Shown here: positions 43,975 to 55,267 of the stretch, one piece after another | Layout of the letters: every line of letters starts with the position of its first letter | Numbering within the stretch: the stretch's first letter is position 1 | From: Euphorbia lathyris | Taxonomy: Eukaryota; Streptophyta; Magnoliopsida; Malpighiales; Euphorbiaceae | Length of the DNA: 64,000 nt | Reading direction: 5' to 3' | Assembly (NCBI RefSeq): GCF_963576675.1 | Contig: NC_088915.1 | Coordinates: 45,785,501-45,849,500, forward strand | Notes under the pieces: generated by a model | The model's database searches: none | Seen by the model: only the letters and a program-made list of their open reading frames with translations | Told to the model about the DNA's origin: nothing | Position numbers and translations under genes: made by a program

Positions 43975-44745
43975 ATACGGATTAAATTTTATCCTTACGT
44001 TTTTTAAGAAGTGCATATTTAGCCCTAATGTATAAAATTGTGCAAATTTAACCATAACTTTTCCAAACAATATCAATTTAAATTTGAAAAAGCTCACACA
44101 TCAGACCTTCCAAACAAGTTTATCGATAAACTGAACTGAAGTTGTTTCTTACATTTTTTGTTGATTATTTTAAACTATATTAGTAACATAGTGAACATTT
44201 TAGACACATTGCCAAATTTTTTGTTATTAACTTGTATGTGGTAACTTTTTTTTTAAAAGAAGCATCACTTTATTAACTTAAATCTGAAAACAATGCATCA
44301 ATAAGGAAATGAGGCCGACATTCCAACACTCCACGAATAGACGCAAAATCTACCACCCTAGCTAAGCAATGAGTTGCAGAATTCGTTGACCACTTGACAT
44401 AAGAGATTGACACATTATCTAACTCTATAATAAGATTAACACACTCCTGAACCACATCAGCCAAACATGATGAACCAGTTTCTTAGTGGTATGAACAATC
44501 AAAAGACAATATGATTGAACCACTATATTGTATGTGGCAAACTTTTTTAACTGTGTTAATGCCACATTAAATATCTTAAATGTAATTAATGTTTGAAAGG
44601 TCCGATGTGACAATTAAATAGTAGCCCAACCAGCCCTTTCAAATTTTCAGTAACGTAAGGTTAAAATTGATCTTACTTGAAAACATTAGGCTTAAATTTG
44701 GACAATTTTCTACTCTAAGGCAAAATTTACACTTCACAATCATCA
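43975..44745. repeat. Foldback element around a LINE RNase H remnant
   Basis: The left part (TTGTGCAAATTTAACCATAA, ATCAATTTAAATTTGAAAA, ACATCAGACCTTCCAAACAA) is similar to the reverse complement of the right part (44570-44740) over about 150 bp, imperfectly. In between, 44246-44520 on the reverse strand reads an RNase H-like segment with VVQECVNLIIELDNVSI and STNSATHCLARV, from a plant LINE. An older transposon pair or a composite inverted repeat fits equally well. Confidence 0.4.
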
Positions 44746-44889
44746 CATTGATTGGTTTTTTTTTCTCTATTTCTTTATTTCCACAATACAACTATATAAT
44801 GATTTTTACACCTATTGATAAGAAAAGACTTCCTTTAAGTAAAAAGCCCAACACGCCCTATCTACACCTCACACATGTTTAGTATGCTG

Positions 44890-46722
44890 ATTGCCGCTGT
44901 TGTAGTGCAAGGGTAGATTAGTATTTTACGCAAAGATATTTCGTATGATCACTTGCTTGTCTTTAGATGCAAGACTTTTGTGCACATTCCTAAAGATGAG
45001 AGGACTAAGCTTGATGTGAAGACTAGGCAGCGTGTGTTTATAGGTTATAGCCGAGATGAGTTGGATCAGACTTTAAAAGATGTTGAGAAGGCATAGTTAG
45101 TTCCTCAGCATATTGATGATCTTCTTGAGAGGGCATAGATAGCCCCACATCGTATTGATGGCCTTGTTGACTTAGGCCAGTTCCTCTTAGACATGTTTAT
45201 GCATAGATAGAAGATGGTGTTCATGATGATGACCAACAAGGTACTGATGATGTTGATACTCCAAAATAGGCTGAAATGGATGAGATTATCCATGAGGAGT
45301 TGCCTGTATCAGACACTCCATTTGTTCCACTTAGGCGGTCTATCGTCATCTTTCCACCAAGTATTATGTAGATGAGTATGTGTTGTTGACTGATGGGGGA
45401 GAACCTGAGAGTTATGTAGAATCTATGGAAGATGAGCACAAGAAAAAGTGGGCCGATGCCATGAAAGAAGAGATGAAATCCTTGTATGAGAATAACACTT
45501 TTGAGCTGGTGAAGTTGGCTAAGGGCAAAAGAGATTTGAAGAATGATTGAGTGTTCAAAGTGAAGCAAGAAGAGAACTCTTCACAACCATGGTACAAAGA
45601 TAGATTGGTGGTCAAAGGATTTAGTCAGAAGAAAGGTATTGATTTTGATGAGATATTTTCTCCAGTTGTGAAAATTGCATCTATTAGAGTGGTTCTCGGT
45701 TTAGTAACCAGCCTTGATTTGGAGGTTGAGCAGATAAATGTCAAGATAGTATTTCTCCGTGGTGATTTAGATAAGAAGATTTATATGGAGCAACCTGAAG
45801 GTTTTCATATGAAAGGAAAAGAGGAGTATATGTGTAGACTTCAGAAAAGTCTATATGATTTGAAGTAAACACTAAGGCAGTGGTACATGAAATTTGCGTC
45901 AGTCATTGGTGAGCAAGGCTACCAGAAGACTACTTCAGATCACCGTGTTTTTATTCAAAGGTTTGACCCTGATGATTTTATCATTTTATTGCTTTATGTT
46001 GATGACATGTTAATTGTTGGCAAGAATGCTGAAAGAATTGTCCAGTTGAAGAAACAATTGAGTAAGTCTTTTTCCATGAAGGACTTGGGGCTAGCAAAAT
46101 ACATTCTTGGTATTAATATTAGACAAGGGTGCCAAGAAGTTACACTTGTCATAGGAAAAGTATATAAAAAAGGTGCTCCACATATTCAACATGGATAAAT
46201 CTAAAGTGGTTATTTCTCCTCCTACTACCAACTTTAAGCTAACTAAAAAGGATTGCCTTTCTATAAAGAAACAGAAGGAAGAGATGGATAGAGTTACATA
46301 TGCCTCAATAATAGGAAGTTTGATGTATGGTATGGTATGTATATGGCCTGATAAAGCTCATGTAGTAAGTGTTGTTAGTCGGTTTCTATCAAATCCGAGT
46401 AGGAAGCATTAGGAAGCAGTTAGGTGGATATTCAGATATATACAGGGTACTTCTAAATTGGGAATTACATTTGGAAATGGGAAGCCAGTGCTTGTTAGGT
46501 ACACAAATTCTGATATGACAGGAGATAAAAATAGCTTGAAGTCCACTTCTGGTTATTTGATGTCCTTTGCAGGGGGAGCTGTGTCATGGCAATCAAGATT
46601 GCAGAAAATGTGTTGCCCTTTCTATAGTAGAGGCAGAGTATATAGCAGCAACAAAAGCATGTAAGGAGATTTTGTGGTTGAAAAGGTTTTTGCAAGAGCT
46701 TGGTTTTAAGGAGCACCACTAT
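44890..46722 (+). pseudogene. Decayed Copia polyprotein (Tnt1/Tork-like)
   Basis: Broken frames follow the order of Copia pol. An integrase C-terminal piece (FVHIPKDERTKLDVKTRQ and VFIGY, near 44970-45050) comes first. The RT follows (DRLVVKGFSQKKGIDFDEIFSPVVK, then DKKIYMEQPEGFHMKGKE; ILLLYVDDMLIVGKN at about 46000; SMKDLGLAKYILGI). RNase H-like sequence (SKLGITFGNGKP, SGYLMSFAGGAVSWQSRLQK) runs to about 46720. At least five stops or frame changes are present. The 5' end lacks gag, protease and the zinc module, and no LTRs were recognised. It ends where a hAT-like terminus starts at 46723. Confidence 0.8.
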
Positions 46723-47640
46723 GCAGGGCCGATCCTGAGATTTTAGAGGCCCAGAGGCGAATTACCAAGTGGGGCCCTAATAAATAAGTACAAGTAAAAA
46801 AAGTCGAAAAGTCAATTGTATAAAAGAATATTAGTTAAAAATGACATTTTTTTTGTTATATTTAACAAACAATCTAATAAAAACCTTTCACATGAAAAAA
46901 CATTTGTATTGCTTTAAGTACCCAATTTCTTATACAAAATGATGTCTATGAGCATTTCTAGATGAAAAATTCTCAAATTCAATAAATTATGGAACAGTTC
47001 CAAAAGATTTTATGCTCTTTAGAACACAAAGCATGATAACAGAAAAATGAAAACCAAATCTGAAAATCATTCCACTTAACAGGCTTTAGGGGCTAAGTTC
47101 TTGAAATTGGAAGATTTTAATGCGTTTCTCCCAAATTGCCTCTAAAGGCCAAGTAGATCAGAATCTGATAGAGTTTTTTATAGACAAAAAAAAAGTTATT
47201 AGCAATTGGAAGTTTCACAATGAGATGATTAAAAAACAAAATTGGTTGTATAGCTGATGAATTGTAGATGAACTGAAGATGAAAGACAATATTACCATTT
47301 CAATATTTTTTAGGATTGGAGTGTAATTAAAGAAGAGAGATAAATTAGAAATTTTATTAGGATTGATGGGTTGGAGAGATAATTATGGAAAGATTCTGAG
47401 ATAAATTAGAGAATTGATATTCAATATTTTTATTAGGAAATTTGAAAAGAATTTGAGATAAATTAGAGAATTTGGTAACTGATGCCCATGTTTTAATCAA
47501 GTATATTTTTTTTGAATTTAATCTAGTGCCAACGTTATTAATTTGGAAATATTCGGATGACAATGTTTTTTAATCAAAGTACATTTTTTTTTAATTTAAT
47601 CAAGTATAGTTTAAAACTCTGATTGTGTCTCTTAAGGTAT
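46723..47640. other. AT-rich DNA with a possible hAT terminus at its left edge
   Basis: CAGGGCCGATCCTGAGATTTTAGAGGCCC at 46723 resembles one terminus of hAT elements. I found no matching right terminus and no transposase. The rest is AT-rich without ORFs. Confidence 0.3.
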
Positions 47641-48017
47641 TTCTCATCTTTTATGTTTTCTCTTTGATTCCATACTTCTTGAAGGAGATTTCCAAAAGTG
47701 TGATGTTGATTGTGTATACCTCTATTATTGTCTAGGGAAGAACTATTGTACTGCCCATTATTTTTGATATAGTAGAATGTTTAAGCGGACTACGGTCCTT
47801 ATGGTTTTTACTCCTCACATTGATGGGATTTTCCATGTAAAAATTGTTGCGTGTTGTGCAAGGTGTGCAGCTGCCATTTTTCTATTCATCATTATATTGT
47901 TGTGTTTGGTTATTGCTCTATTTGATATTTCCTCAAAGATTCATTCAAGTTGGGAAAATATTGATAATGAAGTTTAATTCAACATTGTTGTTGTTTCCGT
48001 TGTTAGTCATTTTCTCA

Positions 48018-49690
48018 TCGGATTGGTGTCAGAGCTTTGATTGTTATTATTGTTGTTGGACTTGTTGAATGATGAAGGCTAATACCAGTAGAATGGTTAA
48101 TTTAAACGGTTCAAGTTACCATGTTTGGAAAGGAAAAATGAATGACCTTCTTTATAGGAATGATTATTATCTATCAGTATTCACTAAAGATAAACATGAA
48201 GTCAGAGTCAAAATTGAATATATTGCATCGACATGTCTGTGGATTTATTAGACAGTGGGTGGATGATAATTATTATTACACATTGATTATTTCGACACAT
48301 TCTCTCTTATTGCTAAACTCTGCAATCATCTATTAATTTCCTTGGCTGTTACTTTTAATTGGGAACTTCATCAACTCGATGTTAAAAATGCTTTCTTTTG
48401 AATGGTGATTTATATGAAGAGGTTTATATACAGAAACCAACTACAAGTTTTGTTCCTCAAAGGGAGTTCAGAAAGTGTGCAATAGTTGAGATATGGCTTA
48501 AAACAATCCCCATGCGTCTAGTTTGGAAGATTCAATATTACAGTAATTGAATTTGGCTTACGTCAGAGTGCATATGATCATTCAATTTTCTTTTCAACAT
48601 CGAGTTATGAATTTATTATACTAGTTATGTATGTTGATGACATTGTGATAATTTGTAATGATACAGTTCAAATTACAAAGTTTAAAACATTTATTGGTAT
48701 TTATTTCCCAACAATGGACTTATGATCTTGAATACTTCTTGGGAATAAAAGTATCTCGCACTAGAAAATGAATTTGTCTAACTCGGGAAAAAAATACTGT
48801 TTAGACTATTGAATGATATTGGTTTAATTCAGGCATACACTTGTGATGCCCATATGATACCAAATGTGAAATAAATGGCTGAAGGTGAGGATTTACTTGA
48901 GAAGCTTGAAATATACAGAAGAATTGTTAGAAAGTTAAATTATATTACAATTACATGGCTTGGTATTGCTTTCCTAGTAAGTGTGGTAAGTCAGTTCATG
49001 TCCTCTCCTAGAACATCATATTGGGGTGCAATTGTCCTATTTTGAGACATATAAAGGGTGCTCTAGGACGTGGTTTGTTATATCAAAACCATAGTCACCA
49101 CACTTTTGAAGGTTTCACAGATGCAAATTATGCTAAAAACCTTATAGGTAAGAGCTCTACCACTGACTATTGTGAATTTGTTGGAGGCAATCTCGCCTTT
49201 TAGAAAAGCAAGAAATAGAGTGTGGTTTTTATATCAAGTGTGGAATTTGAATATCAAGCTATGTCACATACCACATGTGAACTTGTATGCCTATATCATC
49301 TATCCTTTTAGAAAAGAAAAACACTATTGATCTTTTCCTCTATCCTTTTGATTTCTTCGTAGAAAGGAATCGGATTTCCTAACCCCATAAGATGAAACAG
49401 AGGTTTTCCGTCTTTGCTCACCGCCTAGCTGCTAAGAGAAGGGGCGGTATTAAAAATGATGGATGCCGGGACAAATAGCAGCTTTTGAGCGACTGTCTTT
49501 CATTTCGGAAGCTGCTTTGGCTAACGAAACTTTCTTCTCTTCATTAGACCGTGAACTAATATCATAAGATATATGATTAGAGAAAATGTATGCCTATATC
49601 ATCTACTTGGTGAAATTGGCTTTGCCCAGACAACATCACCTATGATTATCAGATTTTACATGATTTCATGACTATTAAGTAAGGTGAATA
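48018..49690 (+). pseudogene. Second decayed Copia element, internally deleted
   Basis: ATTGGTGTCAGAGC near 48021 looks like the tRNA-Met primer-binding site. It is followed by a Copia gag start (MMKANTSRMVNLNGSSYHVW) at 48069-48250. The sequence then jumps to RT (QLDVKNAFF at about 48377, EEVYIQKPT, VMYVDDIVIICND at about 48630, LEYFLGIKVSR). It continues to RNase H-adjacent sequence (RHIKGALGRGLLYQNHS, FEGFTDANYAKN, ELVCLYHLL to about 49690). Most of gag, protease and integrase are missing. A 284-bp foreign insert (49303-49586) splits the RNase H region. Sequence before 48018 may be its 5' LTR but I could not delimit it. Confidence 0.72.
49303..49586. other. 284-bp organelle-like insert flanked by a 19-bp repeat
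   Basis: The Copia sequence TGTATGCCTATATCATCTA occurs at 49284-49302 and again at 49587-49605, with 284 bp of unrelated sequence between. The insert looks like plant mitochondrial spacer DNA (TCGTAGAAAGGAATCGG, CTAAGAGAAGGGGCGG). The duplication suggests insertion with end fill-in during double-strand-break repair. Confidence 0.5.
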
Positions 49691-51000
49691 GAAGAATCAA
49701 ATTCTTACGCCAACTTTCTTTCCTTTACTTAATTGAATTTCCTATCAGTTAGAGAAATCTCTTTTTTTTATTCATCTAGCTAGAAGGTATGAAATTACTT
49801 ACTTGTTAGAAGTGGGAGGTATAGAGTTGCTCGATTGAAAGGAGATGGTGAAGAGCTTTCCCAGCATTTCAACCATGCTGGCAGCTCTATGAAGAAGTAG
49901 CACCAAAATGGCTTGCTACTTGGGATATACTTACCTTTTTTGACTTTCGGGAAAGACAGAGGAGTTTACTACTATTATAATATATATAATAATAGAATAG
50001 AGTAGTTGAGAGGAAAAGGAGATATATTCCGTCAGTTTCACTTGAGTTAGGCACTTTCCGCTCCTTCGATTTTCGATATCATTAAGGTTTTTCTCGTGTA
50101 GTGGAAAAGTACAATAAAGAGACCATCTTTTCCTATCATTCTTATTGGCAGGCTTTTCACTCAACACAAGCTCATAGGATTTTATAAAGCGTTTTACTGC
50201 GTTTTCAGCTACTAGTATTATTACTCATCATTTACCCGAACATGAGAAAAAATGGCTAAAACAAGTGAAGTGGATGTAAACTCCAAGCGTTGGTTCCGAG
50301 GAATGGATGAGAGGTAATGTAAGTACAAGATAAATAATAAAATTTTATTTCGCCTACAAAAAGATAAACTCTAGCAATATCAACCGTCTATACAGACCTA
50401 TAAACTTAAATGATAAATTTACCAAAAGCTTGATGACCAGCTCAATTTGTGCGGTGCGTAGGCTGCTGTACCAGAGGGGGCAATAGTGAACTAAGAAATT
50501 GCATAAATATGACATTATGATTATGCATTATGAACTCCTCATTTTAGAGACGGTTGAAGGGCATCATTCAAAGAAAGAATTTACTGTTGAAATAAATCCA
50601 ACGTTACAGCCAGACTTTCCTCGTGTTAGTGAAATCAGAACTAGGATAGCCTCAAGTAATTCGGTTCTTTAAGCTCCTTTGACTAGGCTTTTTCTCCGGT
50701 GATATTAAATCTCTTGGAGTAAGACCATTCTACTGATCTCCCCCCTATAGGAGAATAAGAAAGAGATATCTTTCTTTACCTAGGGTTGTAGTTCTTTGGT
50801 AGATGGCTATATATAAGATTCCTGATAAAGCTGAATCCTTTTCTGAGAGGGCGCTATAGAGAGAAGTAATATCTTTTCTCTAGGTAAGTGCTATGGATAT
50901 TATCGAGCAGTCTAAGTACTAGTATCCAAATCAGTAGTCTTCGTATCCCTTGCAGCTAGTCGAGTTGGCTTACATGATGAGGTCAGTTAAAAAGCACGGA
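49690..51000. other. Probable mitochondrial-derived DNA, no gene seen
   Basis: Base composition and phrases (GAAAGGAGATGGTGAAGAGC, CTTTCTTTACCTAGGG) resemble mitochondrial spacers and the clear organelle block at 57845-61430. No organelle gene is recognisable, so the origin is uncertain. Confidence 0.35.
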
Positions 51001-51476
51001 ATTAGGAACTCAAATAAATTATATTTGTAGCAAATTGGATATAATCAATATCTATGCTCTACTTGAAGGGAGTATTACAAAAATTACACCATGTCTACCA
51101 ACTTGATTTTCCTTATTAGTAGCTTAACTATAGGAATCAACATAAATAGAATTTATGCCTCCATTAATTTATTTTATTGAGCGGCATTTTTACATATATG
51201 TAAAACCACCACTCAAGAGCTTTTAAATAAAAAAGTTGGGAGTTCAATAATAGGAATAAGGGGTCATATTTTGGTCTTGAGTATTCTTTTTTCTTAAATA
51301 CCACAAAACAATCAATGAAATTGGTTGAAATACCATAAAATAACGTTTTGTTTGAATGATAAAAGTAAAATTGAGTAACAATCCCAAATTGTTAAATGAA
51401 ATTGGATAGCATTACATAAATGATTATTTATTGATAACATATTTGATTGATATAGTTGATGAATGGGAATGAGAAT
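51001..51476. other. 3' flank of the P450 gene
   Basis: AT-rich, likely including the 3' UTR of the reverse-strand P450. No other feature is seen. Confidence 0.45.
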
Positions 51477-52973
51477 CTAATCTCTCTTAGAAACTTCAAC
51501 TTTCAAACCATGTTTCATATGCATCATAACAGAAAGACAAGGTGCAACAGGGTGATTTTCCACAACCTTAATATGGTAATTCCAAAGTATACCTGTTGTA
51601 ATTATCTTCATCTGGATGAATGTTATATCCTTACCCAAACAGCTTCTAGGTCCTGTATTGAAAGCTATGAATTTATGAGATGGGATATGAACAAGTCCAC
51701 CTTTGTCAGAAATCCACCTTTCAGGCTTGAATTGTTGGCAATCACTTCCCCAAATCTGTTCCATTCTCCCCATTGAAACCATTGAAAACATGACTCTTGT
51801 CTTCTCTTTTACATTATGTCCACTTGGGAGACTGTCTTCTTCAACTGATACTCTATGGTTGAAAGGCACTGCTGGATATAGCCTAAGTGTTTCACAGATT
51901 GCAGCATGGAGATATACTAGCTTGTTTAACTCTTCTAGGCTTGAAAGGATCCATTTTCCATCTTCATTTGTTTGGAGCTTTTCTTTGAATTCTGCTATTA
52001 TTTTTTCTTCTACTGAAGGATGTGTTGCAATTAGCCAAAACAACCATGATAGGGCTGCATTTACAGTGTCTTTTCCTGCTGCTATGAAGTTAAATCCTAT
52101 GTCTCTTAGATACTTATTATCATCTTCTTCTCCTTCTTCTATGCAAGCTGTTATTAGGTCATAGTCTTCCCCAATTTTCTCCATCTCACCTTTCTTTCTC
52201 CGGACTTCTGTTTTCTTTGATGATATGCACTCTTGCAAGAAACTGTCTATGGTATCCATTGCCATGCTTAGCTTCCTCTCATGCCCTACGTTGAGCCATT
52301 TCTGCAACATCCAAATGCTTTCCGGAACGATATGCCTGTAAAAGACAGCCTCCTCTACATCATCAAATGCTTGTTTGTATGAAAGTTGTGGTAAATCAAG
52401 AGAAAGACAATTGGGATCGAATCCTAAAACCAGGAGGCAGATGTTATCGAATGTGAAACGCTGAAACAAATCCTGTAAGTCTACTTGTGGAATCTTTTTG
52501 GTGCAGACATTTTCAAGGACTGGAATGAGTCCTTTGTTCATCTTCTCATCCATAGACCTTTGAAGAAACAGCTGAAACTTGTTGTCTTTAAGCATGGATT
52601 GAATCATCCGCCTAAAAGATTTCCAGGATTCGAAATCCGAATTCAGTACACCTTCCCCGAAAGGCTCGAATATTTTCTTGTATTGATCTCCTTTCTGATA
52701 GTTGTAGAACTTCTTTGTCGAAATATGTCGAACATTTTCGGGATCACAAGTGAATAAAATGTTCATGTTTCCAAACCAAGGACCTTTGAATTCAAATGTT
52801 CCTCCGCTTTCTTTTAGAAGTTGAGTGCTGTATTCATGTATGTTTTGTGCCTTATAAAGAAGCCCCGGAAGCATTCCGACCACCGGCCAATTAGTAACCG
52901 GTGAAATAACTTGCCGGAACCAAAAACTTAGAAGGAGAATGGTAATCAAACCTAAAACTATCTCCATAGCCAT
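51477..52973 (-). CDS. Cytochrome P450, CYP96A-like
   Basis: An intronless, apparently intact 498-aa haem monooxygenase. The N-terminal hydrophobic anchor (aa about 3-20) implies ER membrane location, followed by a Pro-containing hinge (NWPVVGMLPGLL). The I-helix is FIAAGKDTVNAALSW with T303. K-helix ExxR is ETLR at 361-364, PERW at 417-420, and the haem loop FNTGPRSCLG at 438-447 with Cys445. Length, lack of introns and sequence style (YKAQNIHEYST, FNHRVSVEEDSLPSGH) fit CYP96A in the CYP86 clan. Those enzymes hydroxylate long-chain lipids; Arabidopsis CYP96A15 makes secondary alcohols and ketones of cuticular wax from alkanes. The residue after T303 is Val where T or S is usual, which may affect proton delivery. 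The exact substrate cannot be inferred. Confidence 0.93.
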   Translation of the reverse strand: MAMEIVLGLITILLLSFWFRQVISPVTNWPVVGMLPGLLYKAQNIHEYSTQLLKESGGTFEFKGPWFGNMNILFTCDPENVRHISTKKFYNYQKGDQYKKIFEPFGEGVLNSDFESWKSFRRMIQSMLKDNKFQLFLQRSMDEKMNKGLIPVLENVCTKKIPQVDLQDLFQRFTFDNICLLVLGFDPNCLSLDLPQLSYKQAFDDVEEAVFYRHIVPESIWMLQKWLNVGHERKLSMAMDTIDSFLQECISSKKTEVRRKKGEMEKIGEDYDLITACIEEGEEDDNKYLRDIGFNFIAAGKDTVNAALSWLFWLIATHPSVEEKIIAEFKEKLQTNEDGKWILSSLEELNKLVYLHAAICETLRLYPAVPFNHRVSVEEDSLPSGHNVKEKTRVMFSMVSMGRMEQIWGSDCQQFKPERWISDKGGLVHIPSHKFIAFNTGPRSCLGKDITFIQMKIITTGILWNYHIKVVENHPVAPCLSVMMHMKHGLKVEVSKRD

Positions 52974-53610
52974 ATGCTAATTAATTAGGAATTAAGGTTT
53001 GAATGAAGAGGAAAAAAAAAAAACATTTGAAAGCAAATAATAAGTTTGGTGATTCAATATTTTTATAATATCTCAATTTCAATTTGTTTGGTCTTTTATT
53101 CACGCTAATCGCATTACCACTGTATATGGAGATTACTTGCATCATTGTTCTTCTGTTGCGTTAATAAATTGATCACAATTCATTTACTTCATATGATGTT
53201 TCAATATCCATCAAATTAAATACTCATCATTTTAATATTATTATTTTTAATCTTAATTGCTGCTTCTACTTAACAATTAGTAATACTTTGCCAATTTCCC
53301 TAAATCTTAACTTTCTAGTTTGCTCATATCCCCTGTACTGCAGGTCTGTTTAGTTTTACTGATGTTTAATATTAAAGCATTTCCATCATAGATTGTTATA
53401 AAGATTGCTTGATATTAAAATATAATATTTTATTTTCTAACCCATCGTTATATGTAACAACTTTTGTTACAAAACACTCTAATAGTAATAGTAAGCAACT
53501 TTAAAAGTTGTCAGAATGCTCCCATAAACTATTATTTTATATATAATTATTTTCATAAAAAATGTTGTCATAAAAATAGCCTAATAGTAGACTAACTAAA
53601 TCTTTTTTTT
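52974..53610. other. Upstream region of the P450 gene
   Basis: AT-rich promoter-side DNA for the reverse-strand P450. I see no second gene and no clear cis-element that I could defend. Confidence 0.45.
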
Positions 53611-54293
53611 AGGCTTAATGCTTCTCCAGCCCCCTTAACTTGTCCAAATTGGTCATTTTACCCCTCAAACTCATCGAATGTTCTATTTACCCCCTTAAAT
53701 TCATAAAAATAGTATTTCTCACCCCCTTAACTTGTTCAAATTTGTCATTTTACCCCTTCTCAACTCATCGAATATCCTATTTACCCAATTAACTCTATAA
53801 AAGTGGTATTTCTCACCACTTATGATCTTATTTACCCTCTTAACTCCATAAAAATGGTATTTCTTATCCATTTATAGTAGTAAAAAAAGTTGAAAAAGAG
53901 AAATAACAAATAAAAAATACAAATAACAAGCACATTAATATAAACAAGTAAAATACATTATATGTAGGGATAATATACCAAAACAGGTCTATAATTTTTG
54001 GAAAAATATCAATTTAGGTTCCACTTACAAAATAACATAAATATAGGTTTAACGTTTAAAAAAAGTTATCAATTTAGGCTTCGATAACGGATTGTAAGAG
54101 GTGAAAAATACCACTTTTATTGAATTAAGGGGGTAAATAGAACATTCTATAAGTTGGGAGGAGAAATGGACAAATTGAGGGGGTGAGAAATACCACTTTT
54201 ATGGAGTTAAGGGGGTAAATAGGACATTCGATGAATTGAGGGGGTAAAATGATCAATTTGGACAAGTTAAGGGGCTGGAGAAGTATTAAGCCT
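53611..54293. repeat. Foldback (inverted-repeat) element
   Basis: The left end AGGCTTAATGCTTCTCCAGC and the right end, read inverted (AGGCTTAATACTTCTCCAGC), match over more than 90 bp, including CCCCTTAACTTGTCCAAATTG. Within each arm the unit 'CCCCCTTAA-TCATAAAA-TGGTATTTCTCACC' recurs two or three times. No ORF and no clear target duplication. It lies about 640 bp upstream of the P450 start. Confidence 0.7.
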
Positions 54294-54788
54294 TTATATC
54301 AAAAAAGTTAAGCACCATTGTTAAAAGGGTGCCAAAAAGTGGCAACATTGATTGAAAATTTCAAACACTCACTATTACTCCAATAGGTGATATTCTTCAA
54401 AAGTTGCCAAAGCCATTACTACATCATCAAACACTCTATTGGAGATACTTTTACAGTTTGATGTATGATGTTGAAAAAGCAAAGATTTTCTATTGTTGGG
54501 AAAAACTATTTTTAATTTTCTAACCAAACACCTAACTCTCATTTTTAATATGAACCTCAAAAGAAAACGTGGGAAACAAACACCGGATATGTATATTTTA
54601 TATATGCTAGGAGATACCCTTTCTTCCAAAATAAATTCAACACATTTAAAATTTGTAAATTACTTCTAAAAAAGGATAAATTACAATTATGTAATAAAAA
54701 ATGTATAGTTTTAGAGAAATAAAGTTACAAATTATTTTGTTAATAAAAATAAATTTTAAAAAGAAAAACATAATTCCAAAATATAGCA
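54294..54788. other. Intergenic, no gene supported
   Basis: AT-rich DNA. An 84-aa reverse-strand frame (54375-54629) is not recognisable. Confidence 0.45.
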
Positions 54789-55267
54789 TGATAAAATTTT
54801 ATTCCACAAACATATTCTGCTTACGTGTCCATAGCGCATTGGTAGTCCGACATCGTAGATAAACTACAAGACAGTAACGAAGGTCATACAAGGTCGGAGT
54901 CCGGCGAACCTGCTCTGATGCCTGTGACCGAATTGAAGGGTATGAATTAGTTTAGAGATAGTAGTTAACTATTTATCTATAAGGTTGTTTTTAGGTTAAG
55001 GTTGTAACCTCTTTAGGAATCCTTATGGGACTACGATTCCTTATCTCTCAAGGAGTCCGAATCCTGGGAGGAATCCTTTATCTCGCAGAATTCTAGAAGA
55101 TTCCCTTGTGATTGGGGGTTAGAGCTCCGCTTGTCGTATTTTGGCCTCCATAGACATCTTTGGGCCACTATCGTTTGAACTTGTGCCGCTAGTTCCCATA
55201 CGTGTCCTTTAAGTCCAAGGATGGGGGGAATGATGTCATCCATGTGATATCATTTTGCATGATATCA
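54789..55267 (-). repeat. 3' LTR of a second family A copy (reverse orientation)
   Basis: Read on the reverse strand it begins TGATATCATGCAAAATGATATC. It keeps the family A landmarks (ATTCTAGAAGATTCC in inverse, GGTTCGCCGGACTCC) and probably ends TTTTATCA. The sequence before it on that strand (GGGGGTGGACATC) is the same purine tract as before the LTR at 34302. The far boundary is approximate. Confidence 0.6.

Noticed and set aside
46723..47640. Complete hAT element
   Set aside because: Only one terminus-like sequence is visible; no right end, no duplication, no transposase.
51703..52757. Forward ORFs of 153 and 90 aa
   Set aside because: They are antisense shadows of the P450 gene.
54375..54629. 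84-aa reverse ORF
   Set aside because: No resemblance to known proteins and AT-rich context.
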